Shown in pieces: positions 1 to 11,042 of a DNA stretch of 64,000 nt. Under the pieces are notes generated by a model. That model was not told where the DNA came from, did not search any database, and was given only the letters and a program-made list of their open reading frames with translations. The translations under genes and the position numbers were made by a program. Numbering within the stretch: the stretch's first letter is position 1; the number at the start of each line of letters is the position of its first letter. The stretch comes from Pectinophora gossypiella (taxonomy: Eukaryota > Arthropoda > Insecta > Lepidoptera > Gelechiidae), in the NCBI RefSeq assembly GCF_024362695.1, contig NC_065405.1, positions 2,426,672 to 2,490,671 of the forward strand. Reading direction: 5' to 3'.

Positions 1-190
1 ATTCAATTAACGTACGTTTACTATGAATCACTCAAAAGGGGAATACAAATTCGTTATTTTGAATAAAACGTGATCGGATTACGTATACAGGTATTTACAG
101 GTGAAGCTTTGTCAGTTGATTTGAGGGTGTATGATACAACAGTCGGCTGTGAACTTGTTACGTGTCTATTAAAGGTTTTCTAAGAAAGAA

Positions 191-344
191 AACTGGGGGG
201 TTAAAATGGCCACATCTAAGAAAGCAATATTGCTATTTGACATTTGTTTGCATTGCGCACTTACTTTTATATGCGCAAATGTTAAATTGCAATATTGCTT
301 TCTTAGATGAATTGCTTCGATGTGGCCCTTTTAACCCCCCAGTT
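191..344. mobile_element. MITE-Q, short hairpin element
   Basis: The two halves are inverted copies: it opens with aactggggggtt and closes with aaccccccagtt, and the internal arms around the words cacatct and agatgaatt also pair. There is no coding capacity. A second copy lies at 62573-62808 and a fragment at 28430-28565, which shows it is dispersed. The transposon superfamily is not identifiable and no clear target duplication is seen here. Confidence 0.75.
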
Positions 345-484
345 CTAAAGATAGACTGTCACAGCCCTGTTCGGAGAAAGCATGAATTTTTTCCTAGAAT
401 CACGGGTTCGCATATCCGATCGGGCTCTTAAGATACATAATTTGACTTTATGAGCTTCAATTCATGTTCGGATCATCGATCGAG

Positions 485-640
485 GTCTCACGTGGTTTTC
501 AGGATTTTTGCCCGGTTAATGTCAATAGGTCGCTCCCTATTACATGGAACTTACAGAACAGACGCGATGCTAATCTATATGTTTTCTCAAATAAAATAGC
601 ACGTGAGAAGGTGATAAGTTGTGATAGTTTGTCAACGCCT
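485..640 (+). repeat. Repeat T fragment
   Basis: This stretch resembles 3995-4190 and 49384-49545, sharing the words cgtggttt, gcccggttaatg and ctattacatggaactta. The other copies end in a segment like taccccttcggggata, missing here. Class unknown; it may be a non-LTR retrotransposon 3' end. No coding sequence is supported. Confidence 0.5.
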
Positions 641-1446
641 TAAAGACGAATAGGGAGTGTAGATTTAAGATCAGCAATACCGATTTACGTAAAATAAGAT
701 CGAGAGAATAGTATCGTTGAAAGCGTACTTTGTAACTCTATTTTATTAAACTCGAGATTCAAAGGTTCCTAGGTTTTTTTTGAACGTTCAAAGAGAATTA
801 GATTTACGTGCAATTCAATTAAGATTTACTTAGCCGACAGCCTCTAATTTCCGAGTTAATCGTCCGTTAATGGGTTTAGAACTTCGTAATTGGACTCTCA
901 AAGTGCAGTCTTTGGGAAGGGTGTAGGAGTTTTATTGAGTTTTGATTTAAAAGTTTTGGGTGTGGGAAATAAAACAATTTTGATTAAATACTTTTAAAGA
1001 GACCTGTATAGGTCTCATGCTGCGTTATAGAGGGCGTTGAAATTCAAACATATCACGTTGTACCAGTGCGTTTAAGCAGAAGCGTTTTCTTTACACGTAT
1101 TTATATGCTGAAAAGTGATACATGTGTGTTAGTTTTTATTCACAATTTACCGTGTGCCACCTAACCCTTAAGTGTGAGCGGGACTCCATACGAATTGGTG
1201 CGGGGCGCAGTGGGTGTTAAAACTTAGTTAACTTATAACCAAAAAAATATTTAGCTATAATATTATACACGTATATAAAGTCAAAAATATTCCAACAAGT
1301 TGCACCAACAAGGAAAAGTAAGAAGCAAAAACACAGAGTCGTCACTACATTACTTGTATTCCTCAAAAGGCTAAAACCACCTTTTTGTAACATTTAAAGG
1401 CAGGTAAAGGAGATAAAAGATGAAGTATTACACAGAAGCGATGTAT
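641..1446. other. No gene seen
   Basis: AT-rich sequence with no ORF of note and no repeat shared with the rest of the window. The only structure noticed is a short palindrome, gagacctgtataggtctc, near 1000-1017. Confidence 0.5.
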
Positions 1447-1543
1447 CTTTAAAGAAAGAAACATTTATTATTTTCGGACACCACAGACACAGACAGACAG
1501 GTACATTACATTTAACACGACAGAAACCACACGGAAAATAATA
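1447..1543 (-). mobile_element. LINE-E 3' end
   Basis: On the minus strand this ends in aataaatgtttctttctt, an AATAAA-like signal followed by a (TTTC)n tail. It is preceded by the words gtctgtggtgtcc and gtggtttctgtc. The same 3' end occurs at 35975-36075, 57835-58157 and 58982-59060. This is a 5'-truncated retroposon tail without coding sequence. Confidence 0.7.
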
Positions 1544-1545
1544 AA

Positions 1546-2071
1546 AAAAATAATTATAACAAAAGAACACTAAAACAAACCAAAATAACTCTAGGCAGAC
1601 TTAAATCCTGAATGATCATAGTGTTTTTATTGACGAATAAATCTTCCTCACGAGTAATTGTTGTATTTGTATTTTTGCTGAAGTGATTTGCGTCGTATGA
1701 ACAATTATAAAAGGTGCAAATCAGTTTTGTCAAAAAATTAAATATATGTACGACAGTTATTCAAGAGAGGGACAATATATCTTTAAAAATGAGATAAGAC
1801 TTATAACTAAATAGAATCATGCTGTATTTTTTTTTTGCGAAATTCAGTCCCTAACTTGTGTTTGCTGCAGCCAGTTTGTTAAGAAAGCTTTTTTTATTTG
1901 TTATAGATTCTCCTCGGATGGGATTCACTTGCCTGTACAGATGGGGAGTACTGAGACAAGAAAGTATCGCTGTCTTCCAACAACGTGTGCTTCTTAAAGC
2001 GCCCTTCAAAAGAATATTATTACAAGTAAGACCTTACTAAATTCTTTATTCCTATTCACACTAATATCAAC
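1546..2071. other. No gene seen
   Basis: AT-rich, no recognisable repeat. The 60-codon ORF near 1858-2040 starts at a non-ATG codon, has no recognisable domain and is taken as chance. Confidence 0.4.
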
Positions 2072-2480
2072 ATACATAAACAGCCTATACGTCTAACTGC
2101 TGGCCACATACTTCCCCTATCAACTAGAGAGGATATGGAGCATACTCCACCACGCTGCCTCCGCTAAAGTGCTTTTCGAAGCACGAAACCATCTTACTGT
2201 TTCGGATAATCAAGTGATTCAAACCTCCAATGTCCTTACCAAACAAAGGACAGTCTCAATAAAGTACATACATACATACATAAACTCACGCCTATTTCCC
2301 ACCGGGGTAAGCGGAGACTATGGAATTCCATTTGCTTCGATCCTGACACACTTCTCTTGCTTCCTCCACAAGCACGCCGATTCAGAGTAGACCGTACTAA
2401 ACCTTTTCTACGGACATCTCCAATTTGGTCAATGTACGTCCTTCTAGGTCTCAATAAAGTGATTTCGACAAGATACTTTT
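2072..2480 (-). mobile_element. SINE-B copy split by a LINE-K insertion
   Basis: The left part (2072-2265) is the SINE-B tail and body on the minus strand, with the family words ggagcatactccaccacgct and ccttaccaaacaaaggaca. A LINE-K fragment interrupts it at 2266-2448. The tcaataaagtgatttcga junction on the right restores the SINE. The tRNA-like head is missing. Confidence 0.8.
2266..2448 (-). mobile_element. LINE-K 3' end with 12-bp target duplication
   Basis: The 183-bp insertion is bounded by exact copies of tctcaataaagt at 2254-2265 and 2449-2460. On the minus strand it encodes a reverse-transcriptase C-terminal piece starting RPRRTYIDQIGDV and then NRRACGGSKRSVSG. It ends in a (TGTA)n tail, read as TACA repeats at 2266 onward. 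Related pieces lie at 18893-19097, 41155-41330 and 44640-44750. The piece is 5'-truncated and not functional. Confidence 0.88.
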
Positions 2481-2997
2481 AACAAAGTGCAGTACAAAAA
2501 GGAAATATTTAACAAAATCGTGAATTAAGATCCTTTCCAAATAAGCCCTGTTCCACAAAAACCGTTTATATATCAAAATCGTTAGTATTACACCTGTAGG
2601 CGTCAGGAGCTATTTACGAGCTGTTAGAAATATTGCAATAAATTCACAAGTCTGTAGTTCAGTCGAGAGTAGAACCTGGTACTACCAGTTCCATCGCCAG
2701 CTATTGAATAAGCCATTACTTAAGTTTCTACAGCAATTACTTGCCCCGTAAATGGGAATGGTCTGGTCTTATATAAAATTTATATTGCGGCACAGATGTT
2801 GGGCGAATAGACCGCTTATTGGCTGCTACAAACCAGGCTATCTGGGTTGTCTGTTTTTTTTTAAAAAACGGCTTTATTTCTTCGTGTGGCGGTAGGGTGA
2901 CCATTTTTTTATTTAAGGGCTTTTGAAAATGTTTGTTATGCCAGCCTCATCGATCGAAACAGACAAGCAATGATTATAAATCATATATAATCGTAAC
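2481..2997. other. No gene seen
   Basis: Ordinary AT-rich sequence without ORFs of interest or repeats shared with the window. Confidence 0.4.
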
Positions 2998-3325
2998 GAT
3001 CTCCGTGGTCCGGTGGTTGAGCGTTGGGCTCACGATCCGGAGGTCCTGAGGTCGATTCCCGGTGGGGACATATTACAAAAATTACTTTGTGGTCCCTAGT
3101 TTGGTTAAAACATTAGAGGCTGATCACCTGGTTGTCCGAAATTAAGATGATCCGTACTTCGGAAGGCACGTTAAGCCGTTGGTCCCGGTTACTACTTACT
3201 GATGTAAAAATTCGTTATTCGTTACATGAGCCATGTCAGGGGCCTTTGGCGGCTCAATAGTAACCATGACACCAGGGTTGATGAGGTTGGTACTCCACCT
3301 CACAACTTACACGATAGAAGAGAAG
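2998..3325 (+). mobile_element. SINE-A, full-length copy
   Basis: The head carries pol III-like boxes: tggtccggtgg as box A and ggtcgattccc as box B. The body follows (gatccgtacttcggaaggc, then gttaagccgttggtcccgg), and a tail containing gagccatgtcaggggcc and gacaccagggttgatgagg. Other copies lie at 28618-28910, 30600-30712, 50375-50683 and elsewhere. Non-coding. Confidence 0.85.
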
Positions 3326-3660
3326 AGAGATATATAATTATAATATCAGTATCCGGTATCCATTATAATAGGTATTGTAAAAAGGTGTACCTTCGGATGG
3401 TAATAAGTAAAAGTCGACAAGTTTTGGAGACTTGAGAATTTGTTAACATTGAAATAGATGTATTTAGAATTAGTGCTGTGTTAATTTCGGCATGTTCTTA
3501 TGTCATCGACTCCTATACTAGTTTTTAGTTTACTTACCTTCAGATTTTAATTTTAATAACGCACTTATACTTTATACATATTCCTTATTCTTATTGTTCT
3601 TATTTTAAAATCAAATATCGACTTCTCACGTACAATGTTATTTTTCGATTAACATATTGG
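3326..3660. other. No gene seen
   Basis: AT-rich DNA after the SINE tail. No shared repeat or meaningful ORF. Confidence 0.4.
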
Positions 3661-3664
3661 AATT

Positions 3665-3800
3665 ATGAACATAGACACGCTATGGCAAGAAAAAAACAAT
3701 CTGCCCCACATATGGGACATGCACGTATGAGTTTCCAATGTATTGTCTCATATGTGGTTCATACACGTGTTAATAGATATAGAATTCCGTTTTTTGTACA
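3665..3800. repeat. Repeat P
   Basis: Shares several words with 61015-61210: acatagacac, caatctg, atatgggacat, cacgta and tcatatgtggttcatac. The two halves of the unit look like a degenerate inverted repeat (ccacatatggg against catatgtgg), so this may be an old MITE. Class unknown. Confidence 0.5.
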
Positions 3801-3994
3801 TCCCACCATAGACTAGGTACTTACTACAAGCGTAGGCGTCAGTGAGTCAAACTATTAATACTATTATCCTCCGTACATAATAATTGCATTTACTTAGAAA
3901 TAACTAACTCTAGCGATTGAATCATAGAGTTCAAATAACGGTTACGGATCTCTACGCTTTGTAAGTCTATTATCACGTTTGGATAATAGATAAT

Positions 3995-4240
3995 ATAATT
4001 GATATCATGTGGTTTCCAGGATTTGTGCCTTTTTTTTTTGACATGGCTTATTGTAGATTCGCCGCAGATGGCATTAACTACTTGGCCGGACAAATGGGGA
4101 GCGCTGAAGGCTCTCACCCGGTTTAAGGATTTGTGCCCGGTTAATAGCAATAGTTGGCGAGGAATGGGTATATACTATACGGTATATACACCTCTGCCTC
4201 CCCCTTCGGGGATAAAGGCGCGAAGCTATGTTATGTTAGG
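3995..4240 (+). repeat. Repeat T, split by LINE-D
   Basis: Left part runs to aggatttgtgcc at 4029 and resumes at 4126. Shared words with the copies at 485 and 49384 are gatatcatgtggtttcc, gcccggttaatagcaatag and cccttcggggataaaggcg. The end is followed by (ATGTT)-like sequence. Possibly a LINE 3' end. Confidence 0.65.
4030..4125 (-). mobile_element. LINE-D 3' terminal insertion, 96 bp
   Basis: Flanked by exact 12-bp duplications aggatttgtgcc (4018-4029 and 4126-4137). On the minus strand it reads ...gagccttcagcgctcccc, gccaagtagttaatgcc, ending in a poly-A tail (poly-T on plus). It is a very short, 5'-truncated target-primed insertion into repeat T. Confidence 0.88.
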
Positions 4241-5660
4241 TCCACTATCAGTTGAACCATCTGGCAGTTGAACACGCGGGAAGCATACAAAACTAAAGTT
4301 CTATTTACAACGAAATTCCGTAGCCAATTCACATCCAATCTAATAAACGCCGATAGGTACCCGATTCTATTGAACGAACACTCGTCCCATTTCGATTAGG
4401 TCATTTACAGCCTTCAGGATTTTCGTTCTCCCTCCAAAAGTCCTACAGGATCGTACAGTACGCGTGTTAAGGAATGTATTTGAATTCGACGCCCGCGCCA
4501 CTTAGTATTCACGAGCGGTGCGCGTTGAATATGGTGTTTTTGTCATTCCTCGTTGGAATCGCGTTGTGAGGACGTGATGGGACCGAAGGACCAGGTAACG
4601 CGTGGCGACAGGTCGGACGGTTGGCCCAACTGTTTGCTAGTGTTTGTGATACTCATTTGATAGAAAGGGGAGAGATTATATGTCTATCAAGGTCTGACTT
4701 AACAACTACATCCTTCCATCCAGTTTCCTAGATTTACGAACCGTATGAACTGCTATTGATCTAAACGAGACATAGAAAGAATTAAGTAACTCGTAAAATG
4801 TGAATCTACAAGTTACACTTTCACAGATTCTTTCAAATACTAGAAGAAAGTGACTGATACCTTGAATTTTATACTTAATACACTTCTCAGTATATTCGCA
4901 TTCGTGAGAAAAGTCTAAACTATACGAATTGCTAGGGAAATGATACTTTAAATCCGCTCATAAGGAAGTATTTTACGACGACATTATAACATATTCTTCG
5001 CTAAACCATGCTATTTCTACGGACCAAATCCCTGAAATTACGGCATACAATATATAAGGAATTCTCGCAAATTGTGAGTAAAATATTAAAGTAAGTATGA
5101 AAAGAGCCTTCTAACTTCCTGGTCATAAGATTGGATGAAGCGAAAGTAATATGTTAGGATCGTGGTGGAAATCGGTGGTTTCTACCTACCCCAATGGGAA
5201 ATTGACGCCCTATTATGTATATAGGGTGTGTTAGGGAGTTTGACTTCGATAGCTAAAGAGAGAAAATTGGACTGACCTGAAGCTCCTCGTCTGCTGGATT
5301 TCGGGGACCCCCGGTCTCGTTCACCACAGGCAGTGTATATAGTCCTTGTGTGTAAGATTGCACTTGTCTTGTGTCGATAATTTGGAGTAATTGAGCACTT
5401 TTGGGAAATAGAAAAGCCTAGAAGGCGTATGAGCTCGTTGAGCCGTTGTGATTCGACTTGAAAAGTCTTGAAAATGTAATGAGAAAGAGACGTAGTTCAG
5501 TCTCTTCACGTTGGCAGCACTGTCGTGTGCGTTTCATTAGTGCACTTTGCAAAGCGTTTTGATCATATCCAAAATTCAAATTAGCTATCGATTTGGATGA
5601 ATAGAAATACATAAATTACGAACTAGAAATAACCGTCTTGTGCTTGTGACAATTGGTTTT
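4241..5660. other. No gene seen
   Basis: About 1.4 kb without a repeat shared elsewhere in the window. The two minus-strand ORFs near 5321-5612 overlap each other in different frames and have no recognisable domain. This may be unique intergenic DNA. Confidence 0.4.
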
Positions 5661-5664
5661 AAAA

Positions 5665-5770
5665 GAAGTACGGAACAGGGTGTTAGTGACACCGTAACGA
5701 AAGCATCGGATGATTCAGACCATGATTCTGAGTTGATATCAAGTGGAATTTCCTATCGGAAAAAACATGC
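5665..5770 (+). repeat. Repeat L
   Basis: Contains the family words gggtgttagtgacaccgtaa, gattcagaccatgattctga and gttgatatcaagtggaattt. Copies also at 16340-16445, 22610-22700, 22995-23215, 28565-28955 and 44297-44395. The translated-looking ORFs across it recur only because the DNA repeats. Class unknown. Confidence 0.7.
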
Positions 5771-6049
5771 CTATTTTCACTTGTATATTGTACTTGAAGC
5801 TGCAAAGAACCCTAAAGTATTATAAATTATTAAAAACCATCAATGTTAATCGCACGATGCGAAAAAGTTCGCGGCGCAACAAAAACTCAAAAAGACAAGA
5901 AAAACACCAACCATCGTTTTTAGTACAATCAAACAGACGTTCTATTTTTTCATTACCTTCTTCTTTTCAGTGCCTTCATGGCTAAACCACAACATTTCTT
6001 TGGTTCAAATCCTTGAAACTACGGCATAAACCTTGCAAATTGTGAGGGG

Positions 6050-6300
6050 TATAATTTTTAAATATTGTAAGCTTGCGAGTTAGCCTTCGCGTGGATGCCG
6101 GGTTATCGTCTCAGTTGATCTGAATGCAGCGTTTCACCTAATTCCGCGGTATCTAGATGGTAGGCTGGTCACGACCGCGCGAGGCCACGCCGCGGCCACG
6201 GAGCGTGACTGGAGCGTGACCCTATAAATGTCAGACGTCGTTAAGGTTTCCCCGAGATATTGGAAGTTGGATGTCATGTCGCTGTTCGTCTGTCGGATGA
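6050..6300. other. GC-rich island with TATA-like motif
   Basis: This stretch stands out from its AT-rich surroundings: cgcgaggccacgccgcgg is followed by gagcgtgac twice, then tataaatg near 6223. No repeat copy is seen in the window and no convincing ORF. It could be a promoter, a captured element or a TE terminus; the evidence does not decide. Confidence 0.25.
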
Positions 6301-6436
6301 GACTTGTATTCGTAATTCAAAAAAAGACAGATGTCCATGTACTTTGTTTAGATCTTTGAAGCGTGTGGGTACTTTATTCATAATACGATGGATGTACATC
6401 TAACATCATTTGTTTGTTTGTCTTTTTGTCATTTGT

Positions 6437-6552
6437 TTAGAAAAGGTTAATGTCGTGTCATAGGGAAGTCAAGGAATTGGCCTTTGATAGACTGGAATGG
6501 AAAATGCTACACGGACAAGAGCGTGGCTCTTAAATTGATGATGATGATGTCT
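6437..6552 (+). mobile_element. LINE-H C-terminal end with (GAT)n tail
   Basis: Reads through KELAFDRLEWKMLHGQ and then a stop, followed by aaattgatgatgatgatg. The same protein end is at 16088-16215 and 52516-53100. It is the extreme C-terminus and 3' tail of a non-LTR reverse transcriptase, 5'-truncated. Confidence 0.8.
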
Positions 6553-6574
6553 AACCTACTATTACAATAAATTC

Positions 6575-6890
6575 ACCATCCCCCTAGCATTATCCCTTTT
6601 TTCAAAGGGTCCGCTTACCTAACCTGACGTTTTGACATGTTCAGTTTTTTACAGAAGCAACTGTTCTGCCTGTCTGACCTTCCAACCCGCGAAGGGAAAA
6701 CCAGCCCAATACAGATTTTTTTAGAACATATATACCTCCGAAAATGCATTTCTCGGGTATGTGGTTTTCCTCACGATGTTTTCCTTCACCGCTAAGCACG
6801 TGATAATCATTTATGTTACAAACATGAATTCGAAAATTAATTCGATAATCATTGCTTTAGGCCTATGCTGGATTGGTGGCTGTGGTCTAC
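6575..6890 (-). mobile_element. SINE-C copy
   Basis: Plus-strand words are ctagcattatccc, gggtccgcttacctaacctg, ccaacccgcgaagggaaaac and cgaaaatgcatttctcggg. The degenerate tRNA-like head lies at the right end (tttaggcctatgctggatt), so the SINE runs on the minus strand. Sister copies at 17927, 44748, 47477 and 49013. Confidence 0.82.
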
Positions 6891-6894
6891 AATA

Positions 6895-7490
6895 AATTAT
6901 ATCATAATAAGTATTATTTTTAATAATTTGAAATGCAGTAAAATTATATACCTATCTGACTTTAGAATAGGTCTGTTCCAGGGGTTGTACCTGTCCTAAT
7001 TAAGTACGTACTTATATATTATGTATTTATCGATCCATACAAAACGAGGCAGTCCCAAAAATATTTCGACATTCAAATATTTTCCGTCGTCTATTCAATA
7101 CAAAAATCGTCGCCGGCTATTCATCATAAATTCTGCTAAATATAACAAAGGAGTGTCTGTTGAATCTTTTGTGTAAACACCATCTATAGGCTTTTGAACT
7201 TGGCACAAAAGGTGCGTTCAGATTCTTGGCAAGGCCGACCATGGCCGTTGGCACTGACTTGGCAGGTAGTCACTGGCTGGAAGCGTGACTTCGATAATTA
7301 CTCCCAATTTATTTTTTAGTCATTCACAATTATTTAATTTACTTCTTGTCTTGATAATACTCTCTTGTACTTAGATAAGTAACTCTTTCGAAAAGAGACA
7401 ATTACTTTCAATTAACGAGGTATCTACTTAGATGTGGTTTTTAACAACACAATATAATATTAGTTCGCATCTAGAGGGATATTCCCAATT
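6895..7490. other. No gene seen
   Basis: AT-rich sequence; no repeat shared in the window and no convincing ORF. Confidence 0.4.
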
Positions 7491-7496
7491 CGGCTA

Positions 7497-7593
7497 GTTA
7501 GAGGTCACAATATGTAAACCTTAAGTCTAATCTATCTTAGGTATCTAAGATACCTTTGAAGTATAAAAGTGTATACATATTGTGACCTCTAAC
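7497..7593. repeat. Perfect 20-bp inverted repeat, possible mini-MITE
   Basis: gttagaggtcacaatatgta at 7497-7516 is the exact reverse complement of 7574-7593. The 57-bp spacer contains its own small palindrome (aggtatctaagatacct). No other copy is seen in the window. It could be a short MITE; no target duplication is clear. Confidence 0.55.
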
Positions 7594-7629
7594 CAAGAAT
7601 TGCGATTTTACGCTAAGAGCACCACCGCT

Positions 7630-7700
7630 ACTGATTATTTTACCACCTTTTTTGTATTCTATGTGTTCTCGCAAATAAATTGATTTGATTTGATTTTTGA
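7630..7700 (+). mobile_element. LINE-G 3' tail
   Basis: attattttaccacctttttt followed by gcaaataaattgatttga, an AATAAA signal then a TTTGA-type tandem tail. The same end sequence is found at 38470-38490 and 38676-38700. Confidence 0.55.
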
Positions 7701-7780
7701 GCATTTTATACATGGCATCTATTTATGGGTATTTAAATTTAAAAACTGTAAATTGTCATTGTCTGTTACGTCAGTACAGT

Positions 7781-8220
7781 ATCCATGCGAATATTATAAA
7801 TGGGAAAGTGTGGGTCTGTCTGTCTCTTGGTGTGTCCGTCTTTCACGGCAAAATGGAGCGACGAATTGACGTATTGTTTTTTAGTGGAGATAGTTGAAGG
7901 GATGGAGAATGACATAGGCTATATTTCGTCTCTTTCTTACCTCCCATTTCCCTGTAATGTGGGGTGGAAGTTTGTGTGGAGCATTCCGCGATTTTCAAGG
8001 TAGAGAGCTAAAAATTGGTATGCGGGCTATTTGTGAATTTATATTTAAATCATACATCATTTTTTTGTGGAAATCTGCCACCATACCTTTCAAAGAGGGG
8101 GTGAAACTTTATATGGGAGTTTTTGCAGTTTTCAAGGTAGGAAGCAAAATTTTGGTACATTAGGAAGGGGAACCTTGTTACCCCGAATTTAACGTGAGCG
8201 AAGCCGCGGGCAAAAGCTAG
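7781..8220 (+). mobile_element. Non-autonomous Helitron, 440 bp
   Basis: Starts with TC after an A (7780) and ends gccgcgggcaaaagctag at 8220 before a T, the A|TC...CTAG|T arrangement expected for Helitrons. The GC-rich hairpin gccgcgggc lies about 8 bases before the CTAG. The start ccatgcgaatattataaatg and the inner gtctgtctgtctc are typical of lepidopteran Helitrons (established knowledge). Short ORFs inside do not resemble Rep/helicase, so the copy depends on another element. Confidence 0.88.
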
Positions 8221-10430
8221 TATATTATATTGTGTTGTAGTGTAGTTATTTTTCTTATACCTATTTGATTTGGTTATAATAATATGTTTTGACAAAATTG
8301 TATGAATAAATAATACGAATTCCTTAGCCGAAACGCTATTTATATAATACGTGATATTTCGAACGTCTTATTTCACAAGTCTAAGTACAGAAATAGTGTT
8401 ACAAAGTAAAGAATATTATCTTCAATAATAAATCACATCTATTGAAATAATGGACAAGAGGAAAATACTCCACGGTGTTTAGTTTGTAGGCCGTCGTTTC
8501 CTCTACACCACTCTGCTGTCACGGTCACATGTTTTTAAAGACCAAAATATCTTGACTCCTCATTTTCAACACGTCAATATTACAAAGTTCAAGTAGTAAA
8601 CTGACGTGAGGTAGGTCTATGTATTCTGGTAATAGGACCACACATAGGTGTATTAACCTAACCAAACAATTCCGCGAACTAGCCTGAGCCTCTGAATATC
8701 TTTACACAAGTCATTCGCGCCGCGACCACGGTGGGTCTACGAAACCTTTACGCGGAAAACTTTTTAAATTTTTTGTTTCTTTTTTTTAACGGCCAGTGAT
8801 TGGCAAGACGAACTTTTTTTTAAGTTACGCCATTCACGGACAGGTTTGAAGAGGTTTGAAATAGGTAATCAGTATCATGGCGATGTTTTTAAGTTATATT
8901 TTATGTAAATTAAAATTAGCTATATTTTAGGTATATTGATTGCATTACGTTCTCTAAATAGTTAGCAAAAGAAAAAAGAGATGACTTAACTAAAGATTTT
9001 TTATTATTACAAGATGAATATTTCAATAGCTTATTTGTAAACAATGTAATTTTAAAAAGAAAAATAACGGCAACTTTTTTCCTTAAAAAAAGAACACAAC
9101 ATTTTCGAGCGTTCGTAAAATAAGTCTTGATTAATTTGTATTTTGTTGAAAAACAAGTGAAATAAGCTGACGTAAGATGATTATGATTTGAAAAGTGAGG
9201 TGAGAGACTTCGATAATTAAAACATTTTATTCGAAAACGAAAGAAAAATTGCTGTTTAAATATATTCTATGTAATTAAATTAAAAAAAGAGATTTTTAAA
9301 GAAAATATTCCTTGTCTATTCTTTTAGCGATGCTCTTTGTTTCTATGATATTACATAAAACGATTTTATTAATTTCTATATTATCTTTACCTTATTCGAC
9401 AAGCAAAGGCCTCAACAGTCAAACGTAGAAATAAAAGCTATATTCCTTTTATTTATTACAAGAGTTTTTAATATCCTGGATTTTCCCTTGTAGCGTTATT
9501 CAGTAAATCTACGCATTTTAATTAACTGTCAGTCCAACCTCAAACCGTCTTTTGTCCAAAATTTTAGACAAGAAATCTTTATTCAATACTTAGGTAGTCT
9601 TTCAAAGGGTTAATTGATTATTTTTGTTCTTTAATTGATTTCTTTGCTGTGATATTGCACTCATCATCATCATCTTTAATTAAGAATTTATTATTAAGTT
9701 TTGGATCCCTTTAGTTTTCTGTTTGATAGGTACAGAGCTTGTAAGAACATAAGTAGGTATGCAGGTTTATTAGGGCACTGTTAGGGCAAATGGCTGACTA
9801 TGTTATGGCATTCACTGTACCTAGAATCCAAAAGACTGTAAATCTATAAACAAAGTTTTTATTTTATCACAAATACAAAATTGTATGCATTTAGTAAGAT
9901 ATTCCCTAGAATATTTAGTGCTAGCATCCTCGTTTTCTAGATTCCTTATTTTGTTAATTTTATGAAAAAAAATAAATATATATATTCGAATATTATAGAA
10001 TGTCATTTAATATATAAATTTCATCACGTTTCAGGTCATCACTGTCCTGTGAAGAAAAATTATGGCATCCCTCATGACGTTAACGGACAAGCATTGAACT
10101 ACCTACAAAATACGGTCACAAAATAAGTCTGCTGCTAATTGGTGTCAAATATACAGTTATAACGAATAATTACAGAAAGGTAACACTTGTAAAATATATA
10201 AGTTATAACAAAACATAACAAGTACTTTATTTCACGCACAGGATATACAAAATACAAAAAAATAGAGATATAGAAAGAGTAAGTACATATAATGGGGGGC
10301 GGTTATTTATGTATAAATTAAATAATTACGTTCTTATTTTTGGCGCTTAATATGCCTTCCTATTAAAAAATAAACAAGCGATAAACGCGTATTAAGTATT
10401 TGACAACCAAACAAATATTGACTCCAACTC
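8221..10430. other. Featureless AT-rich DNA
   Basis: About 2.2 kb without recognised repeats, tRNA-like boxes or convincing ORFs. It contains long A/T runs and a short (TCA)n at about 9661-9675. A LINE-like tail may lie at 10205-10290 (agtactttatttcacgc), minus strand. Confidence 0.45.
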
Positions 10431-10431
10431 A

Positions 10432-10742
10432 CATCATCGTCATCACCAGCCCACTAACGTCCCCACTGCAGGGGCATGGGCCTTCCCTATGGATGGATAG
10501 GGAGATCGGGCCTTAAATCACCACGCGGGCCAAGTGCGGATTGGTGGTTATTAACGACTGCTAATGCAGCCGGGACCAACGGCTTAACGTGCCTTCCGTA
10601 GCACAGTCCTCCGTTCGGAGCTCGAGATGAAAACTTTTTTTTGTGGTCACCCATCCTATGACCGGCCTTTGCGAATGTTGCTTAACTTCAACAATCGCAG
10701 ACCGAGCGCGTTTACCGCTGCGCCACCGAGCTCCTCCAACTA
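10432..10742 (-). mobile_element. SINE-5S: tRNA-like plus 5S-rRNA-like head
   Basis: Read on the minus strand, the head is gctcggtggcgcagcgg (box A-like), then gttgaagttaagcaac and ggatgggtgacc. These last two match box A and box C of the 5S rRNA internal promoter. The body carries the core cggaaggcacgttaagccg-like sequence shared with SINE-A and SINE-B, and the 3' end has ccctgcagtggggacg and a (GATGAC)n-like tail at 10432. Non-coding; a retroposed SINE. Confidence 0.82.
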
Positions 10743-10894
10743 TCAAATAATTCGATCGAACTATGCTTGGCTGACAAATAATTATACACACGTTCACCGC
10801 TTATTTATTTTTTATTGGTAAGCCGGTATGACAAGTGAATACCTGTGACTTAGTTATAGGATCAAAATGTGCTGCTTTTACTACAGCTAAAACA
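10743..10894. other. No gene seen
   Basis: Short AT-rich spacer between SINE-5S and MITE-O. Confidence 0.4.
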
Positions 10895-11042
10895 TGTGTT
10901 ATGTTGATGTGTACTATACACTTCAGTACCATGTCACATTATCTTTTTGGATAAATTGAACTGTAAGTCTCACTAAATATCAAAATATGTTAACGCGAAA
11001 TGGTTCTAAAATAGGTATATGATATTGCTCATGACTGTACGG
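10895..11042. mobile_element. MITE-O copy
   Basis: Shares accatgtcacatta, gaactgtaagtctcacta and atattgctcatgactgtac with 60352-60495 and 35165-35443. Termini in the best copy are inverted. The left end is degraded here. No coding sequence. Confidence 0.65.
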
